Source: JALYUM01 sp036688685 (GTDB lineage: Bacteria; Pseudomonadota; Gammaproteobacteria; Burkholderiales; Burkholderiaceae_D). From it: 60,557 nt of DNA. A program made the position numbers and the translations under genes. Positions 38,174-47,113 of the stretch are shown here, piece after piece. Location: positions 1-60,557 of the forward strand of contig NZ_JAQQPS010000029.1 of assembly GCF_036688685.1 (NCBI RefSeq), given 5' to 3'. The notes under the pieces were generated by a model, which did no database searches, was not told the origin of the DNA, and was given only the letters and a program-made list of their open reading frames with translations. Numbering within the stretch: the stretch's first letter is position 1; each line of letters starts with the position of its first letter.

Positions 38174-38310
38174 TTCTGGGAATATTGTCGACGCCTTGTC
38201 ATGTGCGCTGCACGAAGTGCGCAATCCATTCCTCCGGGCTTGCCAACTGGCGGAAGATCAGATGAAACGCTTGCGAGCACATCAGGGCAGCGTGGTGCAG
38301 AAACAAAGAA

Positions 38311-38331
38311 GCCACCCGAAGGTGGCTTTTT
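38311..38331 (-). terminator. Terminator of tRNA-Phe
   Basis: GCCACC / CGAA / GGTGGC hairpin about 10-30 bp beyond the tRNA 3' end. On the minus strand the stem has a TTCG loop and is followed by TTCTTTGTTT. A T-run on the plus strand makes it potentially bidirectional. Confidence 0.75.
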
Positions 38332-38340
38332 ATTTGTTCT

Positions 38341-38416
38341 TGGTGGCCCGGGGCGGAATCGAACCACCGACACAAGGATTTTCAATCCTCTGCTCTACCG
38401 ACTGAGCTACCAGGCC
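38341..38416 (-). tRNA. tRNA-Phe (anticodon GAA)
   Basis: 76 nt including encoded CCA. The 5' strand GGCCTGG pairs with the 3' strand CCGGGCC (one G-U). The D-arm contains AGCTCAGTCGGTAGAGC, the anticodon stem-loop reads GGATTGAAAATCC with GAA, and the T-arm carries GGTTCGATTCC. All expected invariant bases are present. It is the functional source of the decayed copies at 34.2, 36.7 and 38.1 kb. Decoding of UUC/UUU codons. Confidence 0.97.
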
Positions 38417-38426
38417 AAGAGGCATG

Positions 38427-38455
38427 ATTATAGACAGCCGAACTATGCTTTGCAA
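38427..38455 (-). promoter_or_regulatory. Promoter of tRNA-Phe
   Basis: On the minus strand TTGCAA (38455-38450), a 17-bp spacer and a perfect TATAAT (38432-38427) precede the tRNA 5' end by about 10 bp. This is a near-consensus sigma-70 promoter, as expected for a stable RNA. Confidence 0.88.
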
Positions 38456-38533
38456 GTCCCTCCTGCAACTTTGCTGAAAAAGATGTTCGCGGCCGTGGAA
38501 AGTGTGTTGAAACTGGCCTGTGAAACAAGCCGC

Positions 38534-38539
38534 TATAAT
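38534..38539 (+). promoter_or_regulatory. -10 hexamer placed for a leaderless ubiH-type mRNA
   Basis: A perfect TATAAT ends 7 bp before the ATG at 38547, so transcription would start at or next to the A of the start codon. No Shine-Dalgarno sequence is present. The -35 is weak; TTGAAA (38507-38512) is 21 bp away. Confidence 0.5.
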
Positions 38540-38546
38540 GAGCCGC

Positions 38547-39755
38547 ATGAACCCATCCTCCACTTCTTCGACCGCCGTGCGCAGCGATGTGTGCATCGTC
38601 GGCAATGGCGCAATCGCCAAAACAGCTGCCCTCGGCCTGGCGCAAGCCGGCTACAGCGTCACCATGCTGGCGCCGCCCGCGCGCCCCGCTGTACCGGACG
38701 AATCGTCATGGGACGTGCGTGTCTACGCACTCAACCGCACCGCCCACACTTTACTGTCGAAGCTGAAGGTGTGGGGCGCGCTCGATGCGGCGCGCGTGGC
38801 GCCGGTCGATACCATGCAGGTCAATGGCGACGGCAAGGATGCGGGCTTGCTCGCGTTCGATGCATTCAGCGCACATGTCGGCACGCTGGCCTGGATCATC
38901 GAGGACCGCAACCTGAACCAGGCGCTCGACGCCGCGCTGCGCTTCGCACCCAAGGTGCAACTGGTGCAGGGCCGCGCCGCCTGCCTGACGCAGGGTCCGG
39001 ATGACGCCAGCGTACGCCTCGAAGACGGTACCGTGATCACCAGCGCGCTGGTGGTCGGCGCCGACGGCGCGCAGTCGTGGGTGCGCGCGCAGTGCGACAT
39101 CAATGTCGACTACCGCGCCTATCACCAGAAGGCCATCGTCGCCAACTTCGCCTGCACCAAGCCGCACCACGGCGTGGCACACCAATGGTTTACCGGGGCC
39201 GAAGGCATCATCGCGCTGCTGCCGCTGCCGGGCGAGCGCGTGTCGCTGGTGTGGTCGGCGCCGGACGTGCTGGCAGATACCTTGATGAACGAGTCACTCG
39301 GCGAGCTGGCGATCCGCCTGGCCGTCTACGCAGAAACCGACCTGGGCGCATTGAAACCGCTGCTGCCGGAGGCCGTGAAAGCGGTGCCGCTGACGCTGGT
39401 GCGGCCGCACACCATCGTGGCGCCGCAAGTCGCGCTGGTCGGCGACGCGGCCCACGCCGTGCATCCGCTGGCGGGACACGGGATGAACCTGGGCTTTGGC
39501 GACATCGACGCGCTGCTGGCCGCACTGGCGGCGCGCGAAGGCCAGCGCGCCATCGGCGACGCGCGCGTGCTGGCGCGCTACGCGCGGGCGCGCAAGGAAG
39601 AAGTGCTGCTGATGCAGGTGGCCACCGACGGCCTTGAGCGCCTGTTCGGCGCCAACCTGGAGCCGCTGCGCCTGGCGCGCAATCTCGGCATGAACGTGTT
39701 GAACCACCTACCAATGCTCAAACGGCGCCTGATGGCGCACGCGCTGGGCAAATAA
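38547..39755 (+). CDS. UbiH/COQ6-family FAD-dependent hydroxylase
   Basis: About 402 residues. The FAD fingerprints are present: dinucleotide-binding start SDVCIVGNGAIAKTAALGLAQAGY, DG motif VVGADGAQSWVR, and GD motif VALVGDAAHAVHPLAGHGMNLGF. This is the ubiquinone-hydroxylase branch, which adds ring hydroxyls during coenzyme Q synthesis; which position is modified cannot be read from sequence. I favour ATG 38547 for the promoter geometry; ATG 38538 is the alternative. The dsbC-type gene follows by 25 bp. Confidence 0.87.
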   Translation: MNPSSTSSTAVRSDVCIVGNGAIAKTAALGLAQAGYSVTMLAPPARPAVPDESSWDVRVYALNRTAHTLLSKLKVWGALDAARVAPVDTMQVNGDGKDAGLLAFDAFSAHVGTLAWIIEDRNLNQALDAALRFAPKVQLVQGRAACLTQGPDDASVRLEDGTVITSALVVGADGAQSWVRAQCDINVDYRAYHQKAIVANFACTKPHHGVAHQWFTGAEGIIALLPLPGERVSLVWSAPDVLADTLMNESLGELAIRLAVYAETDLGALKPLLPEAVKAVPLTLVRPHTIVAPQVALVGDAAHAVHPLAGHGMNLGFGDIDALLAALAAREGQRAIGDARVLARYARARKEEVLLMQVATDGLERLFGANLEPLRLARNLGMNVLNHLPMLKRRLMAHALGK

Positions 39756-39780
39756 GATCGACCTTTACGAAAGCCTCACC

Positions 39781-40506
39781 ATGTTGAAATCCAAGCTCGC
39801 GCTGCTGGCAGCGTCCGTCCTGATCGCGTCCTGCGTCAACGCCGAAACGCCGCTCGAGGCGAACATCAAGAAGGCGCTCGAACCGCGCCTGGGCGATGGC
39901 GCCAAGATCGAGTCGGTGCGCGAAACGCCGTATGCCGGCCTGTACGAAGTGCGCGTCGGCGGCGACATCCTTTACACAGATAAAAAGGGCGAGTTCCTCG
40001 TCATCGGCCACGTGTACGACGCCAAGACCTCGCAGGATCTGACGCGCGCGCGCATCGATGAAATCAACAAGATCAGCTTCTCCGACCTGCCGCTCGATTC
40101 GGCCATCAAGCAGGTCAAGGGCAACGGCAAGCGTGTCATCGCCGTGTTCGAAGACCCGAACTGCGGCTACTGCAAGAAACTGCGCCAGACCACCCTCAAG
40201 GACGTCGACAACGTCACCATCTACACCTTCATGTACAACATCCTGTCCGACGATTCGTTTGCCAAGTCGAAGAACATCTGGTGCGCACCAGACAAGTCGA
40301 AGGCCTGGGATGACTGGATGATCAGCGGGAAAGCCGCTGCTGCCGCACCGGCCAACTGCGCCACGCCGAACGACAAAATCTTCGCGCTGGGACGCAAGCT
40401 GAAAATCGAAGGCACCCCGGCGATCTTCTTTGCCGATGGCACCCGCATTCCCGGTGCGATCGACCTGAAGGGCCTGGAAGCGAAGTTCTCGACCATCAAG
40501 CAGTAA
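39781..40506 (+). CDS. dsbC: DsbC-type periplasmic disulfide isomerase
   Basis: 241 residues with signal peptide ending VNA. The N-terminal dimerisation domain (IKKALEPRLGDGAKIESVRETPYAGLYEV) leads to a thioredoxin domain with active-site CGYC (Cys128, Cys131) and the cis-proline in EGTPAIFF. DsbC shuffles wrong disulfides in exported proteins. A second cysteine pair (NIWCAPDKS; PANCATP) forms the usual structural disulfide. Translation likely follows the UbiH-type gene. Confidence 0.93.
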   Translation: MLKSKLALLAASVLIASCVNAETPLEANIKKALEPRLGDGAKIESVRETPYAGLYEVRVGGDILYTDKKGEFLVIGHVYDAKTSQDLTRARIDEINKISFSDLPLDSAIKQVKGNGKRVIAVFEDPNCGYCKKLRQTTLKDVDNVTIYTFMYNILSDDSFAKSKNIWCAPDKSKAWDDWMISGKAAAAAPANCATPNDKIFALGRKLKIEGTPAIFFADGTRIPGAIDLKGLEAKFSTIKQ

Positions 40507-40511
40507 CACCC

Positions 40512-41081
40512 GTGCACACGGTTGGCATCCTGCTGGCCGCCGGGCGCGGGCGACGCTTCGACCCGTCCGGCGTCGCCGACAAGCTGCTGCAGCGCCTCCC
40601 CGATGGCGATGCCGTCGTGGTGGCCAGTGCGCGCACGCTGCTGGCCGTGCTGCCGCGCGTGCTTGCGGTGGTGCCGCCGTCTGACCGCGGCGTCGCCCAG
40701 GCGTTGCGCACACTCGGCTGCGAAGTGACTGTCTGCCCGGACGCCGATACCGGCATGGGCGCGTCGCTGGCCCATGCCGTGGCGGCCTCGTTGCCCGCTG
40801 CGCAGGCGTGGGTGATCGCGCTGGGCGATATGCCCTTCGTGGAGAAGGCGACAATACGGGCGCTATGCGCAGCGCTTGCTGGCGGCGCTGAGATTGCCGC
40901 ACCGGTCGCCAATGGCCGACGCGGCAATCCCGTCGGCTTCGGCCCTGCGCACTTGCCTGCCTTGCTGGCGCTGAGCGGCGACGAGGGCGCGCGCCACATC
41001 GTGCGCGGTTCAGCTGTCGTCGAGGTGGCCGTCGATGACCCGGGAATTTTTCGCGATATCGATACCGCTGCCGATCTCTGA
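40512..41081 (+). CDS. MocA/MobA-like nucleotidyltransferase
   Basis: 189 residues with a GTG start 6 bp after the dsbC stop. TVGILLAAGRGRRFDPSGVADKLL is the NTP-binding loop of the MobA-like family (GLAAGxSxRMG type); WVIALGDMPFV carries the metal-binding Asp and GRRGNPVGFG the C-terminal motif. This fits molybdenum-cofactor cytidylyltransferase (MocA), which makes the dinucleotide form of Moco for xanthine-dehydrogenase-type enzymes. No such enzyme is in the window. Confidence 0.82.
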   Translation: MHTVGILLAAGRGRRFDPSGVADKLLQRLPDGDAVVVASARTLLAVLPRVLAVVPPSDRGVAQALRTLGCEVTVCPDADTGMGASLAHAVAASLPAAQAWVIALGDMPFVEKATIRALCAALAGGAEIAAPVANGRRGNPVGFGPAHLPALLALSGDEGARHIVRGSAVVEVAVDDPGIFRDIDTAADL

Positions 41082-41192
41082 CGTAGCGAAAGCAGCACCG
41101 GCGTTGCAAAACCGCCCGCACCATCCACCCCGCCTCGCGGTAGCGATCCCCATCCGCTACACTATCAAAAAACACGTCACGAGACCAATAAC

Positions 41193-43004
41193 ATGAGAAA
41201 ACCACGCGCGCAGCAGCCGGCTGTCCAGTACACGATCGTCCCGGCCGATCTGGCCGGGCACCTGTTCAACGTCACCGTTACCGTCGCCACGCCCGATCCG
41301 GAAGGCCAGGACTTCGCGCTGCCAGCCTGGATCCCGGGCAGCTACATGATCCGCGAATTCGCCCGCAACATCGTGCGCATCCGCGCCGAAGCGAACGGCG
41401 CCGCAGTCGCTCTCGTCAAGCTCGACAAACACAGCTGGCGGGCGGCGCCCACCGCCGGCCCTTTGACTGTCCACTACGAAGTCTATGCCTGGGATCTGTC
41501 CGTCCGCGCCGCCCACCTCGACCAGACCCACGGCTTCTTCAACGGCACCAGCGTGTTCCTGCGCGTGGCGGGCCAGGAAAATACGCCGCACCAGGTCGAC
41601 ATCCAGCGTCCCGCCGACCCCGCCGCACGCAGCTGGCGCGTGGCGACGGCGCTGCCGGAGCGGGGCGCCAAACGCTACGGCTTCGGCACCTACGTCGCCG
41701 CCGACTACGACGAACTGATCGACCACCCGGTCGAACTGGGCGACTTCGCACTGGCCACGTTTACGGCGCACGGCATAGCACACGATATCGTCATCTCCGG
41801 TCGCGTGCCCAACCTGGACATGGCGCGCCTGCAGGCCGATTTGACCAAAATCTGCGAAACGCAAATCGCCTTCTTCGAGCCGATCGCAAAACGCGCACCG
41901 ATGCAGCGTTATGTGTTCCTGACGCTGGCCGTCGGCGACGGTTACGGCGGCCTCGAACACCGCGCCTCGACGGCGCTGATCTGTGCCCGCGCCGACCTGC
42001 CCAGCACCGCCACGCCGGCCTCGAAAGAGCCGGGCGAGGGCTACCTGAAATTCCTGGGTCTGTGCAGCCACGAATACTTCCACACCTGGAACGTCAAGCG
42101 CATCAAACCGGCCGCGTTTGCGCCGTACGACCTGCAGACTGAAAACTACACGCCGCTGCTGTGGCTGTTCGAAGGTTTTACCAGCTACTACGACGACCTG
42201 ATGCTGGTGCGCGCCGGGATCATCGGCGAGGCGACTTACCTGAAAATGCTGGGCAAGACCGTCGGCGGCGTTCTGCGCGGCAGTGGTCGCAGCAAGCAGA
42301 GCATCGCCGACTCCAGCTTCGACGCCTGGAGCAAATACTATCGCCAGGACGAGAATGCACCGAACGCCATCATCAGCTACTACACCAAGGGTTCACTGGC
42401 AGCGCTGGCGTTCGATCTGACGATCCGCGCCAAAACCAACGGCGCGAAAACGCTGGACGACGTGATGCTGGCGCTGTGGCAGCGCTACGGCAGCGATTTC
42501 TACGAAGGCGGCGCGCGCGGTGTGACGGAGAAGGAAGTCGAAGCGCTGTTCGATGAAGTGACTGGCGTAAAACTCAAAAACCTGTTCGAGAAGTACATCC
42601 GCGGCACCGAGGACGTGCCGGTGGCCAGGCTGTACGCGCCGTTCGGCGTCAAGCTGGTCGACGAGCGCAAGAGCGCCAAGCCGTCGTTCGACGCCGCCAT
42701 CGGCCGCGACGGCGCCGACACCAAGCTGTCCCAGGTGCATGAAAACGGCGCGGCGCACCAGGCGGGCCTGTCGGCCGGCGACGTGCTGGTGGCGCTCGAT
42801 GGTTTGCGCATCAGCGGCACGCCGTCGAACCTGGACACGCTGCTGTCCCGCTATCGGGTGGGCGACACGGTGCAGGTGCACGCCTTCCGGCGCGACGAGT
42901 TGATGACGTTTGAGGTTGCCTTGCAGGGCGACCGCGTGGCTGCTATCACGCTGTCGGTCGATCCGAAATCCCGGGCCGCACTGCGCCGCCCCAGCGCAGA
43001 CTAA
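41193..43004 (+). CDS. M61 family metallopeptidase with PDZ domain
   Basis: 603 residues, no signal peptide. The N-terminal beta domain (PAWIPGSYMIREFARNIVRIRAE) is followed by the zinc site HEYFH (His293, Glu294, His297) in LGLCSHEYFHTWNVKRIKP and the third ligand in WLFEGFTSYYDDL. A C-terminal PDZ domain contains ENGAAHQAGLSAGDVLVALDG. M61 enzymes are glycyl aminopeptidase-like. The stop overlaps a small tandem repeat shared with the convergent trpC end. Confidence 0.92.
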   Translation: MRKPRAQQPAVQYTIVPADLAGHLFNVTVTVATPDPEGQDFALPAWIPGSYMIREFARNIVRIRAEANGAAVALVKLDKHSWRAAPTAGPLTVHYEVYAWDLSVRAAHLDQTHGFFNGTSVFLRVAGQENTPHQVDIQRPADPAARSWRVATALPERGAKRYGFGTYVAADYDELIDHPVELGDFALATFTAHGIAHDIVISGRVPNLDMARLQADLTKICETQIAFFEPIAKRAPMQRYVFLTLAVGDGYGGLEHRASTALICARADLPSTATPASKEPGEGYLKFLGLCSHEYFHTWNVKRIKPAAFAPYDLQTENYTPLLWLFEGFTSYYDDLMLVRAGIIGEATYLKMLGKTVGGVLRGSGRSKQSIADSSFDAWSKYYRQDENAPNAIISYYTKGSLAALAFDLTIRAKTNGAKTLDDVMLALWQRYGSDFYEGGARGVTEKEVEALFDEVTGVKLKNLFEKYIRGTEDVPVARLYAPFGVKLVDERKSAKPSFDAAIGRDGADTKLSQVHENGAAHQAGLSAGDVLVALDGLRISGTPSNLDTLLSRYRVGDTVQVHAFRRDELMTFEVALQGDRVAAITLSVDPKSRAALRRPSAD

Positions 43005-43032
43005 CTGAAGAGCCGTTTAGCTGAAAAGCCGT
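43001..43032. repeat. 16-bp tandem repeat spanning two convergent stop codons
   Basis: CTAACTGAAGAGCCGT (43001-43016) and TTAGCTGAAAAGCCGT (43017-43032) match at 13 of 16 positions. The first unit holds the stop of the M61 gene, the second the stop of trpC. It looks like a small duplication of the trpC end. Confidence 0.6.
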
Positions 43033-43811
43033 TGCAGCTCCGCGCCAGGATCTGGCGCGCGCATGAATGCTTCGCCGACCAGGAAAGCGTGCACGTCGGC
43101 GTCGCGCATGCGCTGGACGTCGGCCGGCACCATGATGCCCGATTCCGTCACGACCAGGCGGTCAGACGGAATGCGGTGCAGCAGGTCGAGCGTGTTCTGC
43201 AGCGTGACCTCGAAGGTGCGCAGGTTGCGGTTATTGATGCCCAGCAGCGGCGTTTTCAATTTCAAAGCCGCCGTCAACTCGTCGCCGTCATGGACTTCGA
43301 CCAGCACATCGAGGCCGAGTTCCATTGCACATAGTTCCAGTTCCGCCATCAAGCCGTGATCGAGCGCAGAGACGATGAGCAGGATCGCATCGGCGCCCAT
43401 CGCTTTCGCTTCGTACACCTGGTACATGTCGACAATAAAATCCTTGCGCAGCACGGGGATGGCGCAGGCGGCGCGGGCTTGCTGCAGGTAGTCGACCGAA
43501 CCCTGAAAAAAGTGTACGTCGGTCAGCACCGACAGGCAGGCCGCGCCGTGTTCGGCGTAGCTGGCGGCGATGGCGGCCGGTTGAAAATCAGCGCGAAGCA
43601 CGCCTTTCGACGGCGACGCTTTTTTGACTTCGGCGATCACGCCGGCGTGACCGTCGGCGATGTGACGGCGCAGGCTGGCGCCGAAGCCGCGGATATCCTG
43701 GTGCGCTTGCGGCTCGACGTCGCGGCGCAGGCTGGCCAGGTCGCGGTATTTTTTGGCGGCGGCTACTTCATCGGCTTTGACGGCCAGGATTTTGTTGAGG
43801 ATGTCGGACAT
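43017..43811 (-). CDS. trpC: Indole-3-glycerol phosphate synthase
   Basis: 264 residues. The TIM barrel carries VIAEVKKASPSKGVLR, ACLSVLTDVHFFQGS, VLRKDFIVDMYQVYEA, LGINNRNLRTFEV and VVTESGI, all conserved catalytic and phosphate-binding motifs. It closes the carboxyphenylamino ring in tryptophan synthesis. It is the last gene of the trp unit, 9 bp after trpD. No trpF domain is fused, unlike in enterobacteria. Confidence 0.96.
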   Translation of the reverse strand: MSDILNKILAVKADEVAAAKKYRDLASLRRDVEPQAHQDIRGFGASLRRHIADGHAGVIAEVKKASPSKGVLRADFQPAAIAASYAEHGAACLSVLTDVHFFQGSVDYLQQARAACAIPVLRKDFIVDMYQVYEAKAMGADAILLIVSALDHGLMAELELCAMELGLDVLVEVHDGDELTAALKLKTPLLGINNRNLRTFEVTLQNTLDLLHRIPSDRLVVTESGIMVPADVQRMRDADVHAFLVGEAFMRAPDPGAELQRLFS

Positions 43812-43820
43812 ATGCGAACT

Positions 43821-44866
43821 TTACTTTCGGCCTGCCAGTTGTTGGGTCACCTGGACGAACTGGTCCAGCTTCGCGCGGGCCGCGCCTGAGGCAATCGCGG
43901 CGCGCGCTTTGGCAAGGCCCTCTTCGATCGATACCGCTACGCCCGCCGAATACAGCGCGGTGCCGGCGTTCAGCGCGACGATGTCGTGCGCCGCGCCCGG
44001 CGCGCCGCTCAGCGCTTCCAGTACCTTGGCTTTCGACGCCTGCGCGTCGGCCACTTCCAGGTTGCGGCTGGCGATCATCGGCAAGCCGAAATCTTCCGGG
44101 TGGATTTCGTATTCGCGAATTTCGCCATTGACCAGTTCACCGACCAGCGTGCCGGCGCCCAGCGACACTTCATCGAGATTGTCGCGTCCGTAGACGACCA
44201 GCGCGTGCTGCGCACCGAGGCGCTGCAGCACGCGCACCTGGATGCCCACCAGGTCGGCGTGGAACACGCCCATCAGGATGTTGGGCGCGCCGGCCGGATT
44301 GGTCAGCGGTCCCAGGATGTTAAAAATCGTGCGCACGCCCAGTTCGCGCCGTACCGGCGCGGCGTGTTTCATGGCCGCGTGGTGGTTGGGGGCGAACATG
44401 AAACCGATGCCGGTCTGCGCGATCGACTGCGCGATCTGCTCCGGTTGCAGGTCGATGTGTGCGCCCAGCGCTTCGATCACGTCGGCACTGCCGGATGATG
44501 ACGACACGCTGCGCCCGCCATGCTTGGCCACGCGCGCGCCGGCGGCGGCCGCCACGAACATCGACGCGGTCGAGATATTGAAGGTGTGGGCGCCATCGCC
44601 GCCGGTGCCGACGATGTCGAGCAGGCCGGTGGTATCGGCCATCGGCACCTTGGTCGAGAACTCGCGCATGACTTGCGCGGCGGCGGCGATTTCGCCGATC
44701 GTCTCTTTCTTGACGCGCAGGCCGATTGTCAGCGCCGCGATCATCGTCGGCGACATCTCGCCCGACATGATCTGGCGGAACAGGTGCAGCATCTCGTCGT
44801 GGAAGATCTCGCGGTGTTCGATGCAGCGCAGCAGCGCTTCTTGTGGCGTGATTTTCATGGAGGCGC

Positions 44867-44870
<4 letters not shown>
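43821..44870 (-). CDS. trpD: Anthranilate phosphoribosyltransferase
   Basis: 349 residues. DIVGTGGDGAHTFNIST binds the PRPP phosphate, VAKHGGRSVSSSSGSAD and FAPNHHAAMKHAAPVRRELGVRTIFNILGPLTNPA are the family core. It attaches the ribose-phosphate to anthranilate. The ATG at 44870 overlaps the trpG stop (ATGA), so it is preferred over the longer frame; an internal ATG four codons on is a weaker choice. Confidence 0.96.
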
Positions 44871-45430
<560 letters not shown>

Positions 45431-46927
45431 TCAGATCTCCCCATCCAGGCCGTCTTGCACCTGTTCGGCGGCGCGCAGCACGGCGCGCGCCTTGTTTTCA
45501 GTTTCCTGCCATTCCATCTCGGGAATCGAGTCGGCCACAATGCCGGCCGCAGCTTGCACGTACAGGTTGCCGTCCTTGATCACGCCGGTGCGAATGGCAA
45601 TCGCGACGTCCATCTCGCCACCGAACGACAGGTAGCCGCACGCGCCGCCGTAGATGCCGCGCTTGACTGGCTCGAGCTCATCGATGACTTCCATGGCGCG
45701 CACTTTCGGCGCGCCGGTCAGGGTGCCGGCCGGGAAGGTGGCGCGCAGCACGTCCAGGTTCGACATGCCGTCGATCAGGCGCGCTTCCACGTTCGAGACG
45801 ATGTGCTGCACGTGCGAGTACTTTTCGATGACCATGCGGTCGGTGACTTTCACGGTGCCGGTCTGCGCGATGCGTCCCAGGTCATTGCGCGCCAGGTCGA
45901 TCAGCATGACGTGTTCGGCCACTTCCTTCGGGTCGTTCAGCAGTTCGGTGGCCAGTTCGGCGTCGCGCTCGGGCGTGGCGCCGCGCGGGCGCGTGCCGGC
46001 GATCGGACGCAGCGTGACGGTGCTACCGCCATCAGGCATTTTCTCTTTGCGCACCAGAATTTCCGGCGACGAGCCGACAATCTGCATGTCGCCGAAGTTG
46101 TAGTAGTACATATACGGCGATGGATTCAACGAGCGCAGCGCGCGGTACAGCGTCAGCGGCGAATCGACGTAAGGTTTGCGGATGCGCTGGCCAATCTGCA
46201 CCTGCATCAGGTCGCCGGCCATCACGTATTCGTGCGCTTTGGCGACCGCCTTCAGATAATCTTCCTTGGCGAATTCGCGTACCGCTTCCGTGCGCACCGA
46301 GCTGGAAGTGACCGGCGCATCGACGCCGCGGCGCAGCATCACGCGCAGGTCTTTCAGGCGCTGCTTGGCTTTCGAATACGCTTCCGGCTGCGCCGGATCG
46401 GCGTAGACGATGAGGTAGAGTTTGCCGGACAGGTTGTCGATCACCGCCAGCTCTTCGGTCACCATCAACTGGATTTCCGGCAGGTTCAGGTCATCCTTGG
46501 GGGCGCCGCCGGCCAGCTTCTTTTCGATGTGGCGCACGGTGTCGTAGCCAAAGTAGCCGGCCAGGCCGCCGCAGAAGCGCGGCAGGCCGGGGCGCAGCGC
46601 GACCTTGAAACGGGCCTGGTACTGTTCGATGAATTCGAGCGGGTTGCCCTCGTGCGTTTCGATGACCGCGCCGTTCTTGACGATCTCGGTCAGCTGGCCG
46701 GTGCTGCGCAGGACGGTGCTGGCCGGCAGGCCGATGAATGAGTAGCGCCCGAAGCGCTCGCCGCCGACGACGGATTCCAGCAGGAAGGTATTCTTGCCGG
46801 TGTTCTGGGTTTGCGCCAGTTTCAGGTACAGCGTGAGAGGCGTCTCTAAATCGGCGAAGGCTTCGGCGATCAGGGGAATGCGGTTGTAGCCATCATTGGC
46901 CAGCGATTTGAATTCGAGTTCGGTCAT
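45431..46927 (-). CDS. trpE: Anthranilate synthase component I
   Basis: 498 residues. The feedback-site motif LLESVVGGERFGRYSFIG near residue 45 contains the conserved L-E-S tryptophan-binding element. The chorismate-binding core has PSPYMYYYNFGDMQIVGSSPE, PIAGTRPRGATPERD, DLARNDLGRIAQTG and GCGYLSFGG-like (GGACGYLSFGGEMD). It converts chorismate to anthranilate with ammonia from TrpG. The ATG at 46927 has a GGAGAA site. It is controlled by a leader peptide and attenuator upstream. Confidence 0.96.
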   Translation of the reverse strand: MTELEFKSLANDGYNRIPLIAEAFADLETPLTLYLKLAQTQNTGKNTFLLESVVGGERFGRYSFIGLPASTVLRSTGQLTEIVKNGAVIETHEGNPLEFIEQYQARFKVALRPGLPRFCGGLAGYFGYDTVRHIEKKLAGGAPKDDLNLPEIQLMVTEELAVIDNLSGKLYLIVYADPAQPEAYSKAKQRLKDLRVMLRRGVDAPVTSSSVRTEAVREFAKEDYLKAVAKAHEYVMAGDLMQVQIGQRIRKPYVDSPLTLYRALRSLNPSPYMYYYNFGDMQIVGSSPEILVRKEKMPDGGSTVTLRPIAGTRPRGATPERDAELATELLNDPKEVAEHVMLIDLARNDLGRIAQTGTVKVTDRMVIEKYSHVQHIVSNVEARLIDGMSNLDVLRATFPAGTLTGAPKVRAMEVIDELEPVKRGIYGGACGYLSFGGEMDVAIAIRTGVIKDGNLYVQAAAGIVADSIPEMEWQETENKARAVLRAAEQVQDGLDGEI

Positions 46928-46970
46928 GCTTTTTCTCCAGGCCGCCAAAAGGGTGGGGCAGCAGGGTTGT

Positions 46971-47004
46971 AAAAAACCTGCCGGTGCGTGGGCGCAACCG
47001 GCAG
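46971..47004 (-). terminator. trp attenuator terminator
   Basis: On the minus strand CTGCCGGTTGCG, a CCCA loop and CGCACCGGCAGG form a GC-rich stem with one bulged T, followed by TTTTTT (46976-46971). It lies 14 bp after the leader-peptide stop and about 44 bp before the trpE ATG. A strong intrinsic terminator between a Trp-rich peptide and trpE is the layout of transcription attenuation. Confidence 0.88.
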
Positions 47005-47017
47005 CAATCGTCGTGGG

Positions 47018-47104
47018 TCAGTTGGACCAGGATTGCCAGCGTCGCCAAAGCCAGGCCTCAAGGGCACCGGTTTGGTTGACAGTGTGTTTTTTAGTGAAAA
47101 ACAT
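47018..47104 (-). CDS. trpL: trp leader peptide, four Trp codons
   Basis: 28 residues beginning MFFTKKHTVNQ, ending GALEAWLWRRWQSWSN. Four tryptophan codons fall within nine codons (WLWRRWQSW). When charged tRNA-Trp is scarce the ribosome should stall here and favour an antiterminator, letting transcription enter trpEGDC. It lies 9 bp after the gph stop. The promoter for the leader transcript is not obvious; it may sit inside the 3' end of gph, or the operon may be read through from gph. Confidence 0.87.
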   Translation of the reverse strand: MFFTKKHTVNQTGALEAWLWRRWQSWSN

Positions 47105-47113
47105 GCGTATGGA

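Larger units (their letters stand above)
37729..38340. other. Right border of the islet, no gene
   Basis: No supported gene. The stretch holds a solitary ACCGGACACAAGGA motif (37851-37864), a related copy at 38087-38099, the third decayed tRNA-Phe module and finally the terminator of the functional tRNA-Phe. Frames that read across the tRNA gene are not coding. Confidence 0.6.

Noticed and set aside
34141..38340. CRISPR array from repeated hairpin/tRNA sequences
   Set aside because: Only three or four irregular, decaying units at kilobase spacing, all explained by the tRNA-Phe 3' end and its terminator; no cas genes.
38156..39004. Plus-strand frame running through the tRNA-Phe gene
   Set aside because: Reads antisense through a functional tRNA and then out of frame through the UbiH-type gene.
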